Assembly: GCF_005863245.1 (NCBI RefSeq)
Contig: NZ_VBUT01000005.1
Location: 124,001-188,000, forward strand
Reading direction: 5' to 3'
From: Nocardia cyriacigeorgica
Lineage (GTDB): Bacteria; Actinomycetota; Actinomycetes; Mycobacteriales; Mycobacteriaceae
Length of the DNA stretch: 64,000 nt
Below are positions 46,821 through 56,648 of the stretch, in pieces. Positions within the stretch are counted from its first letter, which is position 1; each line of letters starts with the position of its first letter. Under the pieces are notes generated by a model. The model was not told the DNA's origin. It saw only the letters and a program-made list of their open reading frames with translations, and ran no database searches. A program made the position numbers and the translations under genes.

Positions 46821-48659
46821 GTGAACGCCTACCCACCGATCGCCGAGCACGGCATCGTCGGCGATCTGCAGACTACGGCACTGGTCTCGTCCGCGGGCAC
46901 CATCGACTGGTGGTGCACACCGCGGTTCGATTCACCCAGTCTGTTCGCGTCGCTGCTGGACAGCGAGCGGGGCGGACATTGTCGCCTGGCTGCCGATGGC
47001 GCAACCGAAGGTATGGCTGTCCGCCAGTTGTATCTGCCGGACACGGCGATCCTCGTCACGCGGTTCATGGCGCCCGAAGGGGTCGGGGAAGTCGCCGACT
47101 TCATGGAGCCGATCCGAGATCCCGCGCCGACTGACCGGCATCGACTCGTGCGCGTGGCCCGCGTGGTCCGGGGGAGCCTGCCGCTGACGCTCGAGTGCCG
47201 CCCGCGATTCGATTACGGACGCGCCACCCACACCCTGGAACGGCTCGGCGACCGAGCCGCCGTTTTCCACGGCCCCGGCACGGATCTGCATCTGCAGACC
47301 ACCGACCCCGTATTGCTGCACGCCGAGGACACAGATGTCACGGCCCGGTTCACGCTCTCCGAAGGGGAGACGGCGGTGATCGTGTTGACCAGCGTGGCCA
47401 ATGACGGCCCGGCGCCGGCGCATCCATCGCGGGAGGACGTCGCCACCGCCTTCGAACAGTGCCGGGGTTTCTGGCAGTCCTGGCTGCGTTCGTCCACCTA
47501 CCGCGGCCGGTGGCGGGACATGGTCAACCGTTCGGCGATCACGTTGAAGCTGCTCACCTACGCCCCCAGCGGTGCGCCGATCGCCGCTGCCACGATGGGC
47601 CTGCCGGAGCAGATCGGCGGCGAGCGCAACTGGGATTACCGCTATACCTGGATCCGGGATGCCTCCTTGTCGGTGCGGGCTTTGATCGATCTCGGCTTCA
47701 CCGACGAGGCGTTCGCGTTCCGGCGCTGGCTGCGCGATCGGCTCGACGCCCACGACACGGCCTCCGGTGAGCCGCTGCAGATCATGTACCGGATCGATGG
47801 TGATCCCCATCTGGATGAGGAGATACTCGACCATCTGGAGGGCTACCGCGGTTCCGCGCCGGTGCGGGTCGGGAACGCGGCGGCCGATCAGATCCAACTC
47901 GACATCTACGGTGAGGCCGCCGATGCCCTGGCGCAATCCTCGGACATGGGTGGCATCTGGGGGTGGCGGTCGTTCGCGAATCTGACCGACTGGCTGGCCG
48001 GACACTGGGACCGGCCCGACGAGGGAATCTGGGAAACGCGCGGCGGCCAGCAGGAATTCACCTATAGCCGGCTGATGACGTGGGTGGCGTTCGATCGCGG
48101 AATCCGATTGGCCACCGAGCACTCCCGGCCCGCGGATCTGGCCCGCTGGACGCAGGCGCGGGACGCTGTTTTCGACCAGATCGTCGAACGCGGCTGGAGT
48201 GCGAAACGGCAGGCGTTCGTGCAGCACTACGCCACCGATGTGCTGGATGCGTCCCTGTTGCTGATGCCACGCATGGGATTCCTGTCACCGCGGGATCCGG
48301 CGTGGCTGAGCACCCTGGACGCCATGGACGACGAGCTGGTGCGCGACAGCCTGGTCTACCGCTACGATCCCGAGGCGTCCCCGGACGGTCTGCGCGGCGT
48401 CGAAGGCACCTTCAACCTGTGCAGCTTCCTCTACGTCGAGGCACTTGCCCGGGCGGGCCGGGTGAGCCAAGCTCGCTACGCCTTCGACAAGATGCTCACC
48501 TACGCCAATCACGTCGGGCTCTTCGCCGAGGAGATCGGGCCCTCCGGTGAGCAACTCGGCAACTTCCCGCAAGCGTTCACCCACCTGGCACTGGTCGCGG
48601 CCGCCCTCGACGAACAGCTCGACCGCGCCGAGGCCCAGCCGACAGCGACGCCCGGATAG
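46821..48659 (+). CDS. Glycoside hydrolase family 15 protein (glucoamylase/trehalase-like)
   Basis: GTG 46821 with AAGGAG five bases upstream gives 612 residues. The N-terminal beta-domain begins IAEHGIVGDLQTTALVSSAG and has DWWCTPRFDSPSLFA. The (alpha/alpha)6 barrel contains TMGLPEQIGGERNWDYRYTW and RDASLSVRALIDLG, the first with a candidate catalytic Glu; the C-terminus has EEIGPSGEQLGNFPQAFTHL, carrying the second carboxylate. The pattern matches actinobacterial GH15 enzymes, several of which are trehalases. There is no signal peptide, so it probably acts on cytoplasmic trehalose or oligosaccharide. The transporter gene follows 13 bases later. Confidence 0.9.
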   Translation: MNAYPPIAEHGIVGDLQTTALVSSAGTIDWWCTPRFDSPSLFASLLDSERGGHCRLAADGATEGMAVRQLYLPDTAILVTRFMAPEGVGEVADFMEPIRDPAPTDRHRLVRVARVVRGSLPLTLECRPRFDYGRATHTLERLGDRAAVFHGPGTDLHLQTTDPVLLHAEDTDVTARFTLSEGETAVIVLTSVANDGPAPAHPSREDVATAFEQCRGFWQSWLRSSTYRGRWRDMVNRSAITLKLLTYAPSGAPIAAATMGLPEQIGGERNWDYRYTWIRDASLSVRALIDLGFTDEAFAFRRWLRDRLDAHDTASGEPLQIMYRIDGDPHLDEEILDHLEGYRGSAPVRVGNAAADQIQLDIYGEAADALAQSSDMGGIWGWRSFANLTDWLAGHWDRPDEGIWETRGGQQEFTYSRLMTWVAFDRGIRLATEHSRPADLARWTQARDAVFDQIVERGWSAKRQAFVQHYATDVLDASLLLMPRMGFLSPRDPAWLSTLDAMDDELVRDSLVYRYDPEASPDGLRGVEGTFNLCSFLYVEALARAGRVSQARYAFDKMLTYANHVGLFAEEIGPSGEQLGNFPQAFTHLALVAAALDEQLDRAEAQPTATPG

Positions 48660-48672
48660 GCCGAGCAGGCGG

Positions 48673-50068
48673 ATGGCCGGTACCGGTGTGTCCAGCCCAC
48701 CCCGCGGTGCGCTCGTTCCGCTGGCGCTGGCGCAGTTCATCTGTAGCTTCGCCGGTTCGAATATGAACGTGATGATCAACGACATCAGCGCGGACCTCGA
48801 CACCACGCCGCAGGGCGTGCAGATCGCGATCACGATATTCCTGCTGGTCATGGCCGCGCTGATGATTCCCGGCGGCAAGCTCACCGATCGCTACGGCCGC
48901 AAACGATGTTTCCAGCTGGGGCTGATGATCTACGGTGTCGGCGCGGTAATGAGCGCCCTCGCGCCCGGTCTCGGTGTACTGATCCTCGGCAACTCGATCC
49001 TCGAGGGTATCGGCACCGCGCTGCTGATCCCGCCCGTCTACATTTTGACCACCCTTCTGTTCACCGAAACGTCCTCGCGGGCAAAGGCATTCGGCACGAT
49101 CATGGCGCTGGGTGGCATAGGTGCCGCAGCGGGGCCATTGCTCGGTGGTGTCATCACCTCGACTCTCGGCTGGCGCGCGGCATTCGTGTTCCAAGCGCTG
49201 GTGGTCGCGGTGATCGTGCTGCTCGGCCGGCGCATCGTCGACCCGTTGCCGCCGGACCCGACCCGGGTCTTCGACATGGGTGGCGCGGTCCTCTCGGCGG
49301 CCGGACTGATCCTGCTCGTGACAGGCATTCTGGCCGCTGACGACAACGGCTGGCTCATGCTCGCTCTGCTGCTACTGGGCGCGGTGTTCCCTGCTGTGGT
49401 TCTACCTCTCCATTCGTGCCAGAGAGCGCGCCGGCCGCGAGCCGCTCATCTCGACCGGCCTGTTCCGCAGCCGCACATCCAACCTCGGCCTGGTCACCGA
49501 GCACATCCAGTGGCTGCTGCTGATGGGAACGTCGTTCGTGGTGGCGGCGTATCTGCAAGTTGTGCGGGGATACAACGCGATCGAGACCGGCGTGATCTTC
49601 ACCGCGGCCACGCTGGGACTGCTGGTGTCGTCTCTCGCGGCCGCCCGGCTGGCGCGACGACGGTCCCAGCGCACGCTCATCATGGCAGGCTTTCTGGTGA
49701 CCCTCGTCGGAATCGGGGTGCTGGTGCCGCTGGCGGGCCGCTTCGTGAGCCCCTGGGCATTCGCGCCCGGACTGCTGCTGATCGGATTGGGGCTCGGCGT
49801 CATGCTGACGCCTGCGGTCGACGTCGTCCAATCCAGCTTCGGCGAGGACCAGCAGGGCGAAATATCGGGACTGTCGCGCAGTGTGTCCAATCTCGGTTCC
49901 TCGCTCGGCACCGCCATCGCCGGGACCATCCTCGTCGCGGGGCTCTCCGCGAACTCCTATGCCGCCGCGATGATCGTTCTGGCCGTCTTCGGCGTCGTCG
50001 GATTCCTCGCCGCGGCGTTGCTACCTCGGACGGCAACGGTGGCCGAACCGAGACCTGCCGCCGGGTGA
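48673..50068 (+). pseudogene. MFS (DHA2-type) transporter gene with a single-base frameshift
   Basis: From ATG 48673 the frame encodes LALAQFICSFAGSNMNVMIN and several membrane helices, including IPGGKLTDRYGRKRCF (the MFS motif A) and GAAAGPLLGGVITSTLGWRAA (antiporter-type motif C). At 49389-49391 there is a CCC run: removing one C changes the reading to LLWFYLSIRARERAGREPLI and continues in frame to 50068, with more helices and a stop after EPRPAAG. As given, the first frame instead runs out of frame to 50151 with Arg/Pro-rich sequence. The intact product would be about 464 residues with 12-14 helices. Either a real inactivating mutation or a sequencing error in a C run. Confidence 0.85.
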
Positions 50069-50271
50069 GGGCGTCAGGGCGGCTCAGGATAAGGAAGACG
50101 AACAGGCGACGACCAGCGGCAAGCGGGCACCGACTGCTTATCGCACAGTGACTGTCGTCATGGCCCGTGGGTCCTCGCGCTGCGACCGGAATCCATGCGC
50201 GCTAGCTTGGATTCCGTCACCAAGATCGTTTTCAGGGGTGAGACAGCTCATCCGCCGGTAGAGGGGAAATC

Positions 50272-51963
50272 GTGCGCGTCCTGCTAGTTGCCAGTGCCTT
50301 CAACAGTCTCACCCAGCGCGTGCACACCGAACTGCGTGCGCGCGGGCACAAGGTGGGGGTCGAACTGGCGCTCGGTGACGATCTGCTGCGGGCGCGGGTG
50401 GCTCACTTCCGGCCGGAGCTGATCGTGGCGCCGATGCTCACCACCGCGATCCCCGAGGACATCTGGACCGAGCACACCGTGCTGATCGTGCATCCGGGTC
50501 CCAAGGGCGATCGCGGGCCGTCCTCGCTGGACTGGGCCATCGCCACCGGCGCACGGGAATGGGGTGTGACTGTGTTGCAGGCCGTCGAGGAGATGGACGC
50601 GGGTCCGATCTGGGCGTCGGTGCCGTTCGAGGTGCCGGCCTGCGGCAAGAGCGAGCTGTATCGCAACGAGGTCTCGGATGCCGCGGTCGAGGCGGTGCTG
50701 CTGGCGGTGGAACGCTTCGCCGGCGGGACGTTCGAGCCCGAGCCGCTCGACTACAGCCGTCCGGATGTGCGGGGACAGCTGCGGCCGTACCACTCGCAGC
50801 AGTACCGCCGCATCGATTGGTCCGCCGACTCCACCGCCGATGTCCTGCGCAAACTGCGTGCCGCCGATTCCCAGCCAGGGGTACTGGACGAACTGTTCGG
50901 CCGCGAGTATTTCGTGCACGGCGGGCACAACGAGGACCAGCTGCGCGGCGCTCCCGGGGAGGTGATCGCCACCCGCGACGGCGCGATCTGCCGGGCCACC
51001 GTGGACGGTGCGGTCTGGTTGCCGCAGCTGCGGCCGCGCCGGGTTCCCGGTGGTCCTGCCACGTTCAAACGCCCGGCTGTCGACGCCCTCGGCACCGACC
51101 TGCCGGACGTACCCGAAGTGCCGGTGACGCCGGCCGATGCGGCGGTGCGCGACACCTGGTCCGAGCTGCGCTACCGCGAGGACGGATCGGTCGGGTATCT
51201 GGAATTCGCCTACAGCGGCGGCGCGATGAGCACCGGCCAGTGTGAGCGGCTGCTGGCCGCCTACCGGCAGGCCTGCGCCCGGCCGACGGCCGTGCTGGTG
51301 CTCGGGCCCGCCCGTGACTTCTTCTCCAACGGCATCCACCTCAACGTCATCGAGGCGGCCGCGGATCCGGCGCTGGAGTCCTGGCACAACATCAACGCGA
51401 TGAACGACGTGGTCGAGGCGATCCTGACCACCACGGACAAGATCGTCATCTCGGCGCTGGCGGGCAATGCCGCGGCGGGCGGGGTGATGCTGGCGCTGGC
51501 CGCCGACGAGGTGTGGTGCCGGGAATCGGTGGTGCTCAACCCGCACTACCGGCTGATGGGGCTCTACGGTTCGGAGTACTGGACCTACTCGCTGCCGCGC
51601 CGCGTCGGCGAGACCGAGGCCGCCCGGCTCACCCGCGAGACGCTGCCGGTCGGTGCCGCGGCCGCAGCCGAGATCGGCCTTGTCGATCGGGTCGCGCCGG
51701 GCAGCACGACGGCCTTCCGCGAGTGGGTGCGCCGCGAAGCCGCGGCGCTGGCCGATTCGCCGGAGCTGGAGGCCCGGTTGGTGGCCAAGAAGCAGCGGCG
51801 CGAAGCCGACGAGCTCAGCAAACCGCTGGCCGACTACCGTGCCGAGGAACTGGCCGAAATGCGCCGCAACTTCTACGGCGACGGCGAGCCCTACCACCGG
51901 CTGCGGCGCGAGTTCGTCTACGGCACCGTCCCCGCCGCTACACCGGCCTATCTGCTCGGCTGA
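50272..51963 (+). CDS. hypX: HypX: CO-forming hydrogenase maturation protein
   Basis: GTG 50272 follows AGAGGGGA. The 563-residue protein has two parts. Residues 1-about 250 are formyltransferase-like: HPGPKGDRGPSSLDWAI contains the catalytic-type His and DAGPIWASVPF the conserved Asp. The C-terminal half (about 280-563) is an enoyl-CoA hydratase fold, with FSNGIHLNVIEAAADP and AGNAAAGGVMLALAADEVW giving the oxyanion regions. This is the HypX/HoxX architecture, which makes CO from formyl-tetrahydrofolate for the CN/CO ligands of oxygen-tolerant [NiFe]-hydrogenase. No other hydrogenase genes are in the window. Confidence 0.9.
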   Translation: MRVLLVASAFNSLTQRVHTELRARGHKVGVELALGDDLLRARVAHFRPELIVAPMLTTAIPEDIWTEHTVLIVHPGPKGDRGPSSLDWAIATGAREWGVTVLQAVEEMDAGPIWASVPFEVPACGKSELYRNEVSDAAVEAVLLAVERFAGGTFEPEPLDYSRPDVRGQLRPYHSQQYRRIDWSADSTADVLRKLRAADSQPGVLDELFGREYFVHGGHNEDQLRGAPGEVIATRDGAICRATVDGAVWLPQLRPRRVPGGPATFKRPAVDALGTDLPDVPEVPVTPADAAVRDTWSELRYREDGSVGYLEFAYSGGAMSTGQCERLLAAYRQACARPTAVLVLGPARDFFSNGIHLNVIEAAADPALESWHNINAMNDVVEAILTTTDKIVISALAGNAAAGGVMLALAADEVWCRESVVLNPHYRLMGLYGSEYWTYSLPRRVGETEAARLTRETLPVGAAAAAEIGLVDRVAPGSTTAFREWVRREAAALADSPELEARLVAKKQRREADELSKPLADYRAEELAEMRRNFYGDGEPYHRLRREFVYGTVPAATPAYLLG

Positions 51964-52118
51964 CCGGCCCGGACATCCGGTGGCGCAGTAGAGACACCGA
52001 TTGGCGACTGCCAGCGTAATCATGGTGAACTTCTCATCTTGAAATCCTCATTTCGGTGGTTCGCACACTCGTGCACCCGATCGCGGATCGGAAATCGACT
52101 AGCAACATCGGAGTAGAC

Positions 52119-52961
52119 GTGCATCTCGAGCACTTCAGCAATGGCTGGGTAACCCCGGCCCTGGCCTACCTCATGTCGTTCATCGGGTCGGTCCTCGGCC
52201 TGCGCTGCGCCGCACACGCGCGCACCGCTAAGTCGCCGGCGGGCTGGCTGGTCGCGGCGGCGGTGGCGCTGGGTGGTGCGGGCATCTGGGTCATGCATTT
52301 CACCGCGATGCTCGGGTTCGCCATCGACGGTGTGGACATCCGCTACGACGTGCCGCTGACGCTGTTCAGCGCCGCCATCGCGGTGGTCGTGGTGCTGGTC
52401 GGGCTGGCGATCGTGGTGCGCGGGCATCGGGAGGTGATCGCCCTGCCGCTGGGCGGTGCGATCACCGGCTTCGGCGTCGCCGCGATGCACTATCTGGGGA
52501 TGGCCGCGATGAACAGCGGCGCCGCGATGGAGTACGACGCCGGCCTGGTCGCGCTGTCCATTGTCATCGCGGTCGTCGCGGCCACCGCCGCGTTCTGGTT
52601 CATGGTGCATGTGCGGGGCTGGGGCAACACGGTGGGCGCGGCGGTGATCATGGGCTTGGCGGTCTGCGGCATGCACTACACCGGCATGATGGCGATGAGC
52701 GCCCACCACAGCGACCACCAGGCGGCAGTGGAGGGCCTGGCTCCGGTGGATCTGCTCACCCCGCTGATCACCACCGTCGCGCTGGTCGTGGTGGGTCTGG
52801 TCGTCCTGGTCGGGGTCGCCGAGCTGGAGGTACGCAGTACCGCCGCCGCTGCCGCGTCACTCGAGGCCGATCGTCCCGTCGCGACCACACTGGCCACCAC
52901 CGACCCGACGACGCTGGTGAGCAGCGGCCGGGAATGGCCGCGTCAGCCGATCGACCACTGA
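52119..52961 (+). CDS. MHYT-domain integral membrane sensor
   Basis: GTG 52119 is preceded by GGAG at good spacing; an ATG at 52056 is less likely. The 280-residue protein has about seven membrane helices containing three MHYT-type motifs: VMHFTAML, AMHYLGMAAM and GMHYTGMMAM. The conserved Met and His residues are thought to bind copper or another metal near the outer face, sensing oxygen, CO or NO. Unlike Pseudomonas YkoW-type proteins there is no attached GGDEF, EAL or kinase domain, so output must come through another protein. It is convergent with DUF305. Confidence 0.9.
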   Translation: MHLEHFSNGWVTPALAYLMSFIGSVLGLRCAAHARTAKSPAGWLVAAAVALGGAGIWVMHFTAMLGFAIDGVDIRYDVPLTLFSAAIAVVVVLVGLAIVVRGHREVIALPLGGAITGFGVAAMHYLGMAAMNSGAAMEYDAGLVALSIVIAVVAATAAFWFMVHVRGWGNTVGAAVIMGLAVCGMHYTGMMAMSAHHSDHQAAVEGLAPVDLLTPLITTVALVVVGLVVLVGVAELEVRSTAAAAASLEADRPVATTLATTDPTTLVSSGREWPRQPIDH

Positions 52962-52971
52962 CCGTCGTCGC

Positions 52972-53628
52972 TCACGGCAGGGGCTCGGCGTCGCGCTGCC
53001 CGAGCAGGGCAGCCATCACCCCGGACTCCTGGGACTGGGAGTGGATCATCGACCGCGCGGTTTCCTTCACCGGCCCGGACTCGATGAGCTGATCGGCCGC
53101 CTGCGCCATCGCCACTCCACCCTGGTGGTGGCGCAGCATGAGTTGCAGGAACAGGATTTCGGCGGCGCGGCCGCGGGCGGCGGACAGGGCGTCGAGTTCG
53201 GTCATGGTCGCCATCCCGGGCATGTCGTGCCCGGCCGGGGTGTGCGCGTCGGCCGCACCCCCATGGTGATGCTCCGGTTCGGCGGCGGCCCGCATCCAGG
53301 CCATCGGCCGCGGAGACAGCGGCGACGCGTTCGCCAGGCGCAGCCAGCCGAGCATGGTGCCGATTTCGAGGCGCTGGGTGTCGGCCATCTGCTGGGCGAG
53401 CCGCGCGACGCCGGGGTCGACCGCGGGATCGAGGCGTTGCACCATGATCAGCGCCTGCTGGTGGTGGGCGGTCATGTCCTGGACGAAGCCGATTTCGACT
53501 TCGTCGAGTATCGGATCGGCCGGTCGGTCGTCGTCGATGAACAGCGGTCGCAGCGCCGCCCCGAGAACGAGCAGCAGCACCGCGACCGCCGCGTACCCGG
53601 CGATCCGCATTCCCCGCGGCATGCTCAC
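52972..53628 (-). CDS. DUF305 family protein
   Basis: GTG 53628 overlaps the upstream stop as GTGA, strongly supporting this start and translational coupling. The 218-residue protein has an N-terminal hydrophobic anchor (GYAAVAVLLLVLGAALRPLF) and DUF305 motifs DMTAHHQQALIMVQRL and LRHHQGGVAMAQAADQLIES, helical repeats with paired histidines, plus a His/Met-rich loop (EPEHHHGGAADAHTPAGHDM). It probably faces the outside, and the His/Met composition hints at copper or other metal binding. It is the second gene of an operon with the LVIVD protein. Confidence 0.9.
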   Translation of the reverse strand: MSMPRGMRIAGYAAVAVLLLVLGAALRPLFIDDDRPADPILDEVEIGFVQDMTAHHQQALIMVQRLDPAVDPGVARLAQQMADTQRLEIGTMLGWLRLANASPLSPRPMAWMRAAAEPEHHHGGAADAHTPAGHDMPGMATMTELDALSAARGRAAEILFLQLMLRHHQGGVAMAQAADQLIESGPVKETARSMIHSQSQESGVMAALLGQRDAEPLP

Positions 53629-55199
53629 GATCCGACGATCGAGGACTGGTTCGGCGGCGGCGTGTACACACCGTTGTCGAGTTCCAGCACCATGAAGCCG
53701 TTATCCGAACACGCCACGTACAGCTTGTTGCCGCGCCATTCCGGCGGGGAGAAACACCAGTCGGTGGACACGTCGCCGAAAGCGAGCCGCCCGGTGCGCG
53801 GGGTCAGCGCGTCCATCGGGTTGAACTGGCCCTCGAGCACCGCGCGCACGGCATTGGGGGCGCTCATCAACGGCACGCCGATGATGGAGGCCAGCGCGTG
53901 CGGGGAATTCCACAGCTCGAGATTGCGGCCGGTGCGGGCGGGCGGGTTGAAGTAGGCGATCTCGCGGATATTGCCCGGATCGCGCACGTCGAAGACCCGG
54001 ATGCCCGACGAGATCCAGCCGCACGCCAGCGCGGTCGGGTTCTCCTGCCGGTCGGCGGCGCAATAGTGCGATTCGTAGGCGAAGGCCGAACCGCCCATCG
54101 AGGACCCGATATTGCTGTCGACGTGCTGCGGCAGGTTGATCTCGAGTTTGAGCTTGGCCGCCACCTTCGGCGCGGTGTCATCGGAGATGTCGATCAGTTT
54201 GACCCCGCCGGATCCGCCCTCGTCGACGGTGTAGAGATACGGCCTACCGTCATAGCTGACCGGCACACTGTGCTGGGTGGCCCACCCGTCGGTCCAGAAC
54301 ACCCGGCCGATGTGATGAACCTGCGGATTCGGATCACGCCGCTGCACGGCGCTGATGTCGAGGACGGTGAACCCACCGAGCGCGGAGATGTACATGCGGT
54401 TGCCGTCGGGGCTGATGCCGAACCCGTGCGCCTCGATACCGGTGAGGCCCTGCCACACCACATGCGGGTTCGACGGATCGGTCAGGTCGACGGCGCTGAC
54501 GAAACCGGGTGCGATACCCGAAGCCCAGTAGGTGCGGCCGTCGGGGGAGAACCCGCCCTCGTGCGTGGTGATCGGCAGTGGCATGGCCAGATTCGTGCCG
54601 GGGCCGGGATTCAGCAGCCGCGGATGCGCGCAATCGGAGATGTCGTAGACCGACAGGTAGCCGACGCCGATGCCCACCGGAACACCGGTCCCGACCAGCA
54701 GTTTGCGTTCCTTGTTGACCTTCAGGCTCTCCCAGGTGCCCGCCAGCATCGCCGGTTCGGTGAGGGTGGCGGTGGGGCGCGGATTCGCCGGATCGGAGAC
54801 GTCGAGTACCTGCACGCCGCGGCCCTCACCGAGCAGATTGCCGGGGAAGAACGAGCCCATGTAGGCGCAGTGTTCGAAGCTGGTGGAGGTGATTCCGGCG
54901 CCGCGTCCGGCGAACTGGCCGACCATCGACATATTGCAGCGATAACCCTGGGTGCTGCGCCCGCTGTCGCGGTCGGCGGCCGGAACGTCGCCTTGCAGAC
55001 CGGGTTCGGGCATCGAGCCGGGACCGCAGTCCGCCCGCGGGACCGAGGTGCGGCCCACGTCGAGGAATTCGCGCACACCATTGGCGATATCGGATTGCAG
55101 GTCGGCCGACGCGCCCGCGGGCAGCATCATGGTGGCGATCAGTGCCGCCGCGGCAAGGGCGAACGGCCTGGCACGGCGCAGCATCAACGGACGCCTCAT
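53625..55199 (-). CDS. Secreted LVIVD-repeat beta-propeller protein
   Basis: ATG 55199 follows GGGGGA; ATG 55211 would add four residues. The 524-residue protein has a signal peptide (PFALAAAALIATMMLPAGASA) cleaved near residue 34, then several LVIVD-type strands such as VQVLDVSDPANPRPTA, FVSAVDLTDPSNPHVV, GFTVLDISAV and GIRVFDVRDPGNIREIAY, forming a propeller. Cysteines (DCGPGS, YRCNMS, EHCAYM, DWCFSP) suggest disulfides. It is extracellular, of unknown ligand. It is coupled to the DUF305 gene by a GTGA overlap. Confidence 0.88.
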   Translation of the reverse strand: MRRPLMLRRARPFALAAAALIATMMLPAGASADLQSDIANGVREFLDVGRTSVPRADCGPGSMPEPGLQGDVPAADRDSGRSTQGYRCNMSMVGQFAGRGAGITSTSFEHCAYMGSFFPGNLLGEGRGVQVLDVSDPANPRPTATLTEPAMLAGTWESLKVNKERKLLVGTGVPVGIGVGYLSVYDISDCAHPRLLNPGPGTNLAMPLPITTHEGGFSPDGRTYWASGIAPGFVSAVDLTDPSNPHVVWQGLTGIEAHGFGISPDGNRMYISALGGFTVLDISAVQRRDPNPQVHHIGRVFWTDGWATQHSVPVSYDGRPYLYTVDEGGSGGVKLIDISDDTAPKVAAKLKLEINLPQHVDSNIGSSMGGSAFAYESHYCAADRQENPTALACGWISSGIRVFDVRDPGNIREIAYFNPPARTGRNLELWNSPHALASIIGVPLMSAPNAVRAVLEGQFNPMDALTPRTGRLAFGDVSTDWCFSPPEWRGNKLYVACSDNGFMVLELDNGVYTPPPNQSSIVGS

Positions 55200-55481
55200 C
55201 GCATCCCCCAACTTCCTTGTTGTCGTTTCACGCCTGCGCCCAGGCGACCGGAACTCGCGTCTCAGACACCTGGGCGGACGTTACTGACCGGAGTTTAATA
55301 AGGGCGCCGGGGTTCGGGAGTGTTTTCGCGGAATTGTCCGCCACCACAGTGGCGGTGAGTCTGTGGCCGGCGAAATGCGGGGCTATTCGGCTGGGTTCAG
55401 GCCTCAGACGGCGGGCGTCGGCATGTTTCGGTAGCGGTGCGCTATGAATTGTCCGGCTCGCACCTGTCTGGGTCGTGAACG

Positions 55482-56393
55482 TTACGGGTCGGACCGATCG
55501 GCGACGTCGAGCAATTCTTCACACGCCGCGAGCAGCCGCGCCCGCAACGGTGCGGCCCGCTCGGCGAGCGCGGATTGTGCGCGCGCGTATTCGGCGCGCC
55601 CGGCCGGAGTTTCGATGGCGACGGGGTCGTAGCCGTAATCGGCGAGATCGTATGGGCTGGCCCGCATATCGAGCTCCCGTGCGACGCAGGCGAGTTCGAA
55701 GCAATCTGCCAATAGGTCCGAACCGATGAGCGGGATCAACTTGAAACCCCACTTGTATAGATCCATGTTCGCGTGCAGGCACCCCGGCTGTTCCCGCAGC
55801 GGCTGATCGTCACGCGTGAGCACCTGCGCATTGCGCCCGACGGCGTCCGGGGTGAAGAACCGATAGGCGTCGAAGTGCGTGCAGCGCAACGACATCGACT
55901 CGACCACCGCATCGGTCTCCGCCCGGCCCAGACGCAACGGCACCGCACCGTGGCGCACCTCATCGCAGCGATACACCATGGCCCATTCGTGCAAACCGAA
56001 ACACGACAGCTGGGCGGGCCGCGCCGCCGTCGCGCGCAGCAGCCGCGCCACGAACGCCACGGTGTCGCGTCGTTTCGCCAGGAACGCCGGATCGGCGGTC
56101 GCGACCAGACCGGCATCGACCTCCACGTGGTGATACCCCCGCGCCCCGTCGTACTCGGCGGCATCGGCCAGCCCCACCCCGAACCCGGGATGCCACCGCC
56201 GCAGCTGCGCCGGCTTATGGCCGTAATAGGTGAACAGGAAATCGATGACCGGATGCGCCGCCCCCGACGCCCGGCGCCGCAGATACGGCCCGACCAGCTC
56301 ATCGATGCGCTCCCGATGCGCCCGCGCCCGCTCCCGCCACTCGACCTGCGGTAATACCCGCAGGTCGAGGCAGCGATCCAAGGCGTCGTGCAT
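55482..56393 (-). CDS. Conserved actinobacterial protein, annotated elsewhere as 3-methyladenine DNA glycosylase
   Basis: ATG 56393 gives 303 residues; the frame extends upstream but without a ribosome site. The sequence starts with ALDRCLDLRVLPQVEWRERA and has FLFTYYGHKPAQLRRWHPGF, LSCFGLHEWAMVYRCDEVRH and RCTHFDAYRFFTPDAVGRN. These match a protein family commonly labelled 3-methyladenine DNA glycosylase in actinobacterial genomes, but I do not see a classical helix-hairpin-helix glycosylase motif, so the enzymatic claim is weak. The repeated His/Tyr/Asp pattern suggests a metal or substrate pocket. It is divergent from the TetR gene at 56649. Confidence 0.65.
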   Translation of the reverse strand: MHDALDRCLDLRVLPQVEWRERARAHRERIDELVGPYLRRRASGAAHPVIDFLFTYYGHKPAQLRRWHPGFGVGLADAAEYDGARGYHHVEVDAGLVATADPAFLAKRRDTVAFVARLLRATAARPAQLSCFGLHEWAMVYRCDEVRHGAVPLRLGRAETDAVVESMSLRCTHFDAYRFFTPDAVGRNAQVLTRDDQPLREQPGCLHANMDLYKWGFKLIPLIGSDLLADCFELACVARELDMRASPYDLADYGYDPVAIETPAGRAEYARAQSALAERAAPLRARLLAACEELLDVADRSDP

Positions 56394-56648
56394 GCTCACC
56401 CGGGTATTGTCCCGCACCGGCCGGTAGCGCCAGAACTGCCCGGGTGCCCTGGCGAATATGGACCGGCTGGTGGCTGCCGGCCGATTCACAAGGCCCTCGA
56501 TTCGCGGACGTGGGACGACCGGGTGTCGATCGTCGGCGGGCAACTGGCCGCCTTCGGGCGGGGATTCGGCGGCCGGCGAGGCGTGCGGACGAGTGTGGGC
56601 GCGACTCCCTGTGACCGATGCGGCCAGCGGGTCGCTAGGGTTGATCGC

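Noticed and set aside
50272..51963. Hydrogenase gene cluster
   Set aside because: Only HypX is present. Flanking genes are MFS, MHYT and DUF305, so no local hydrogenase operon can be claimed.
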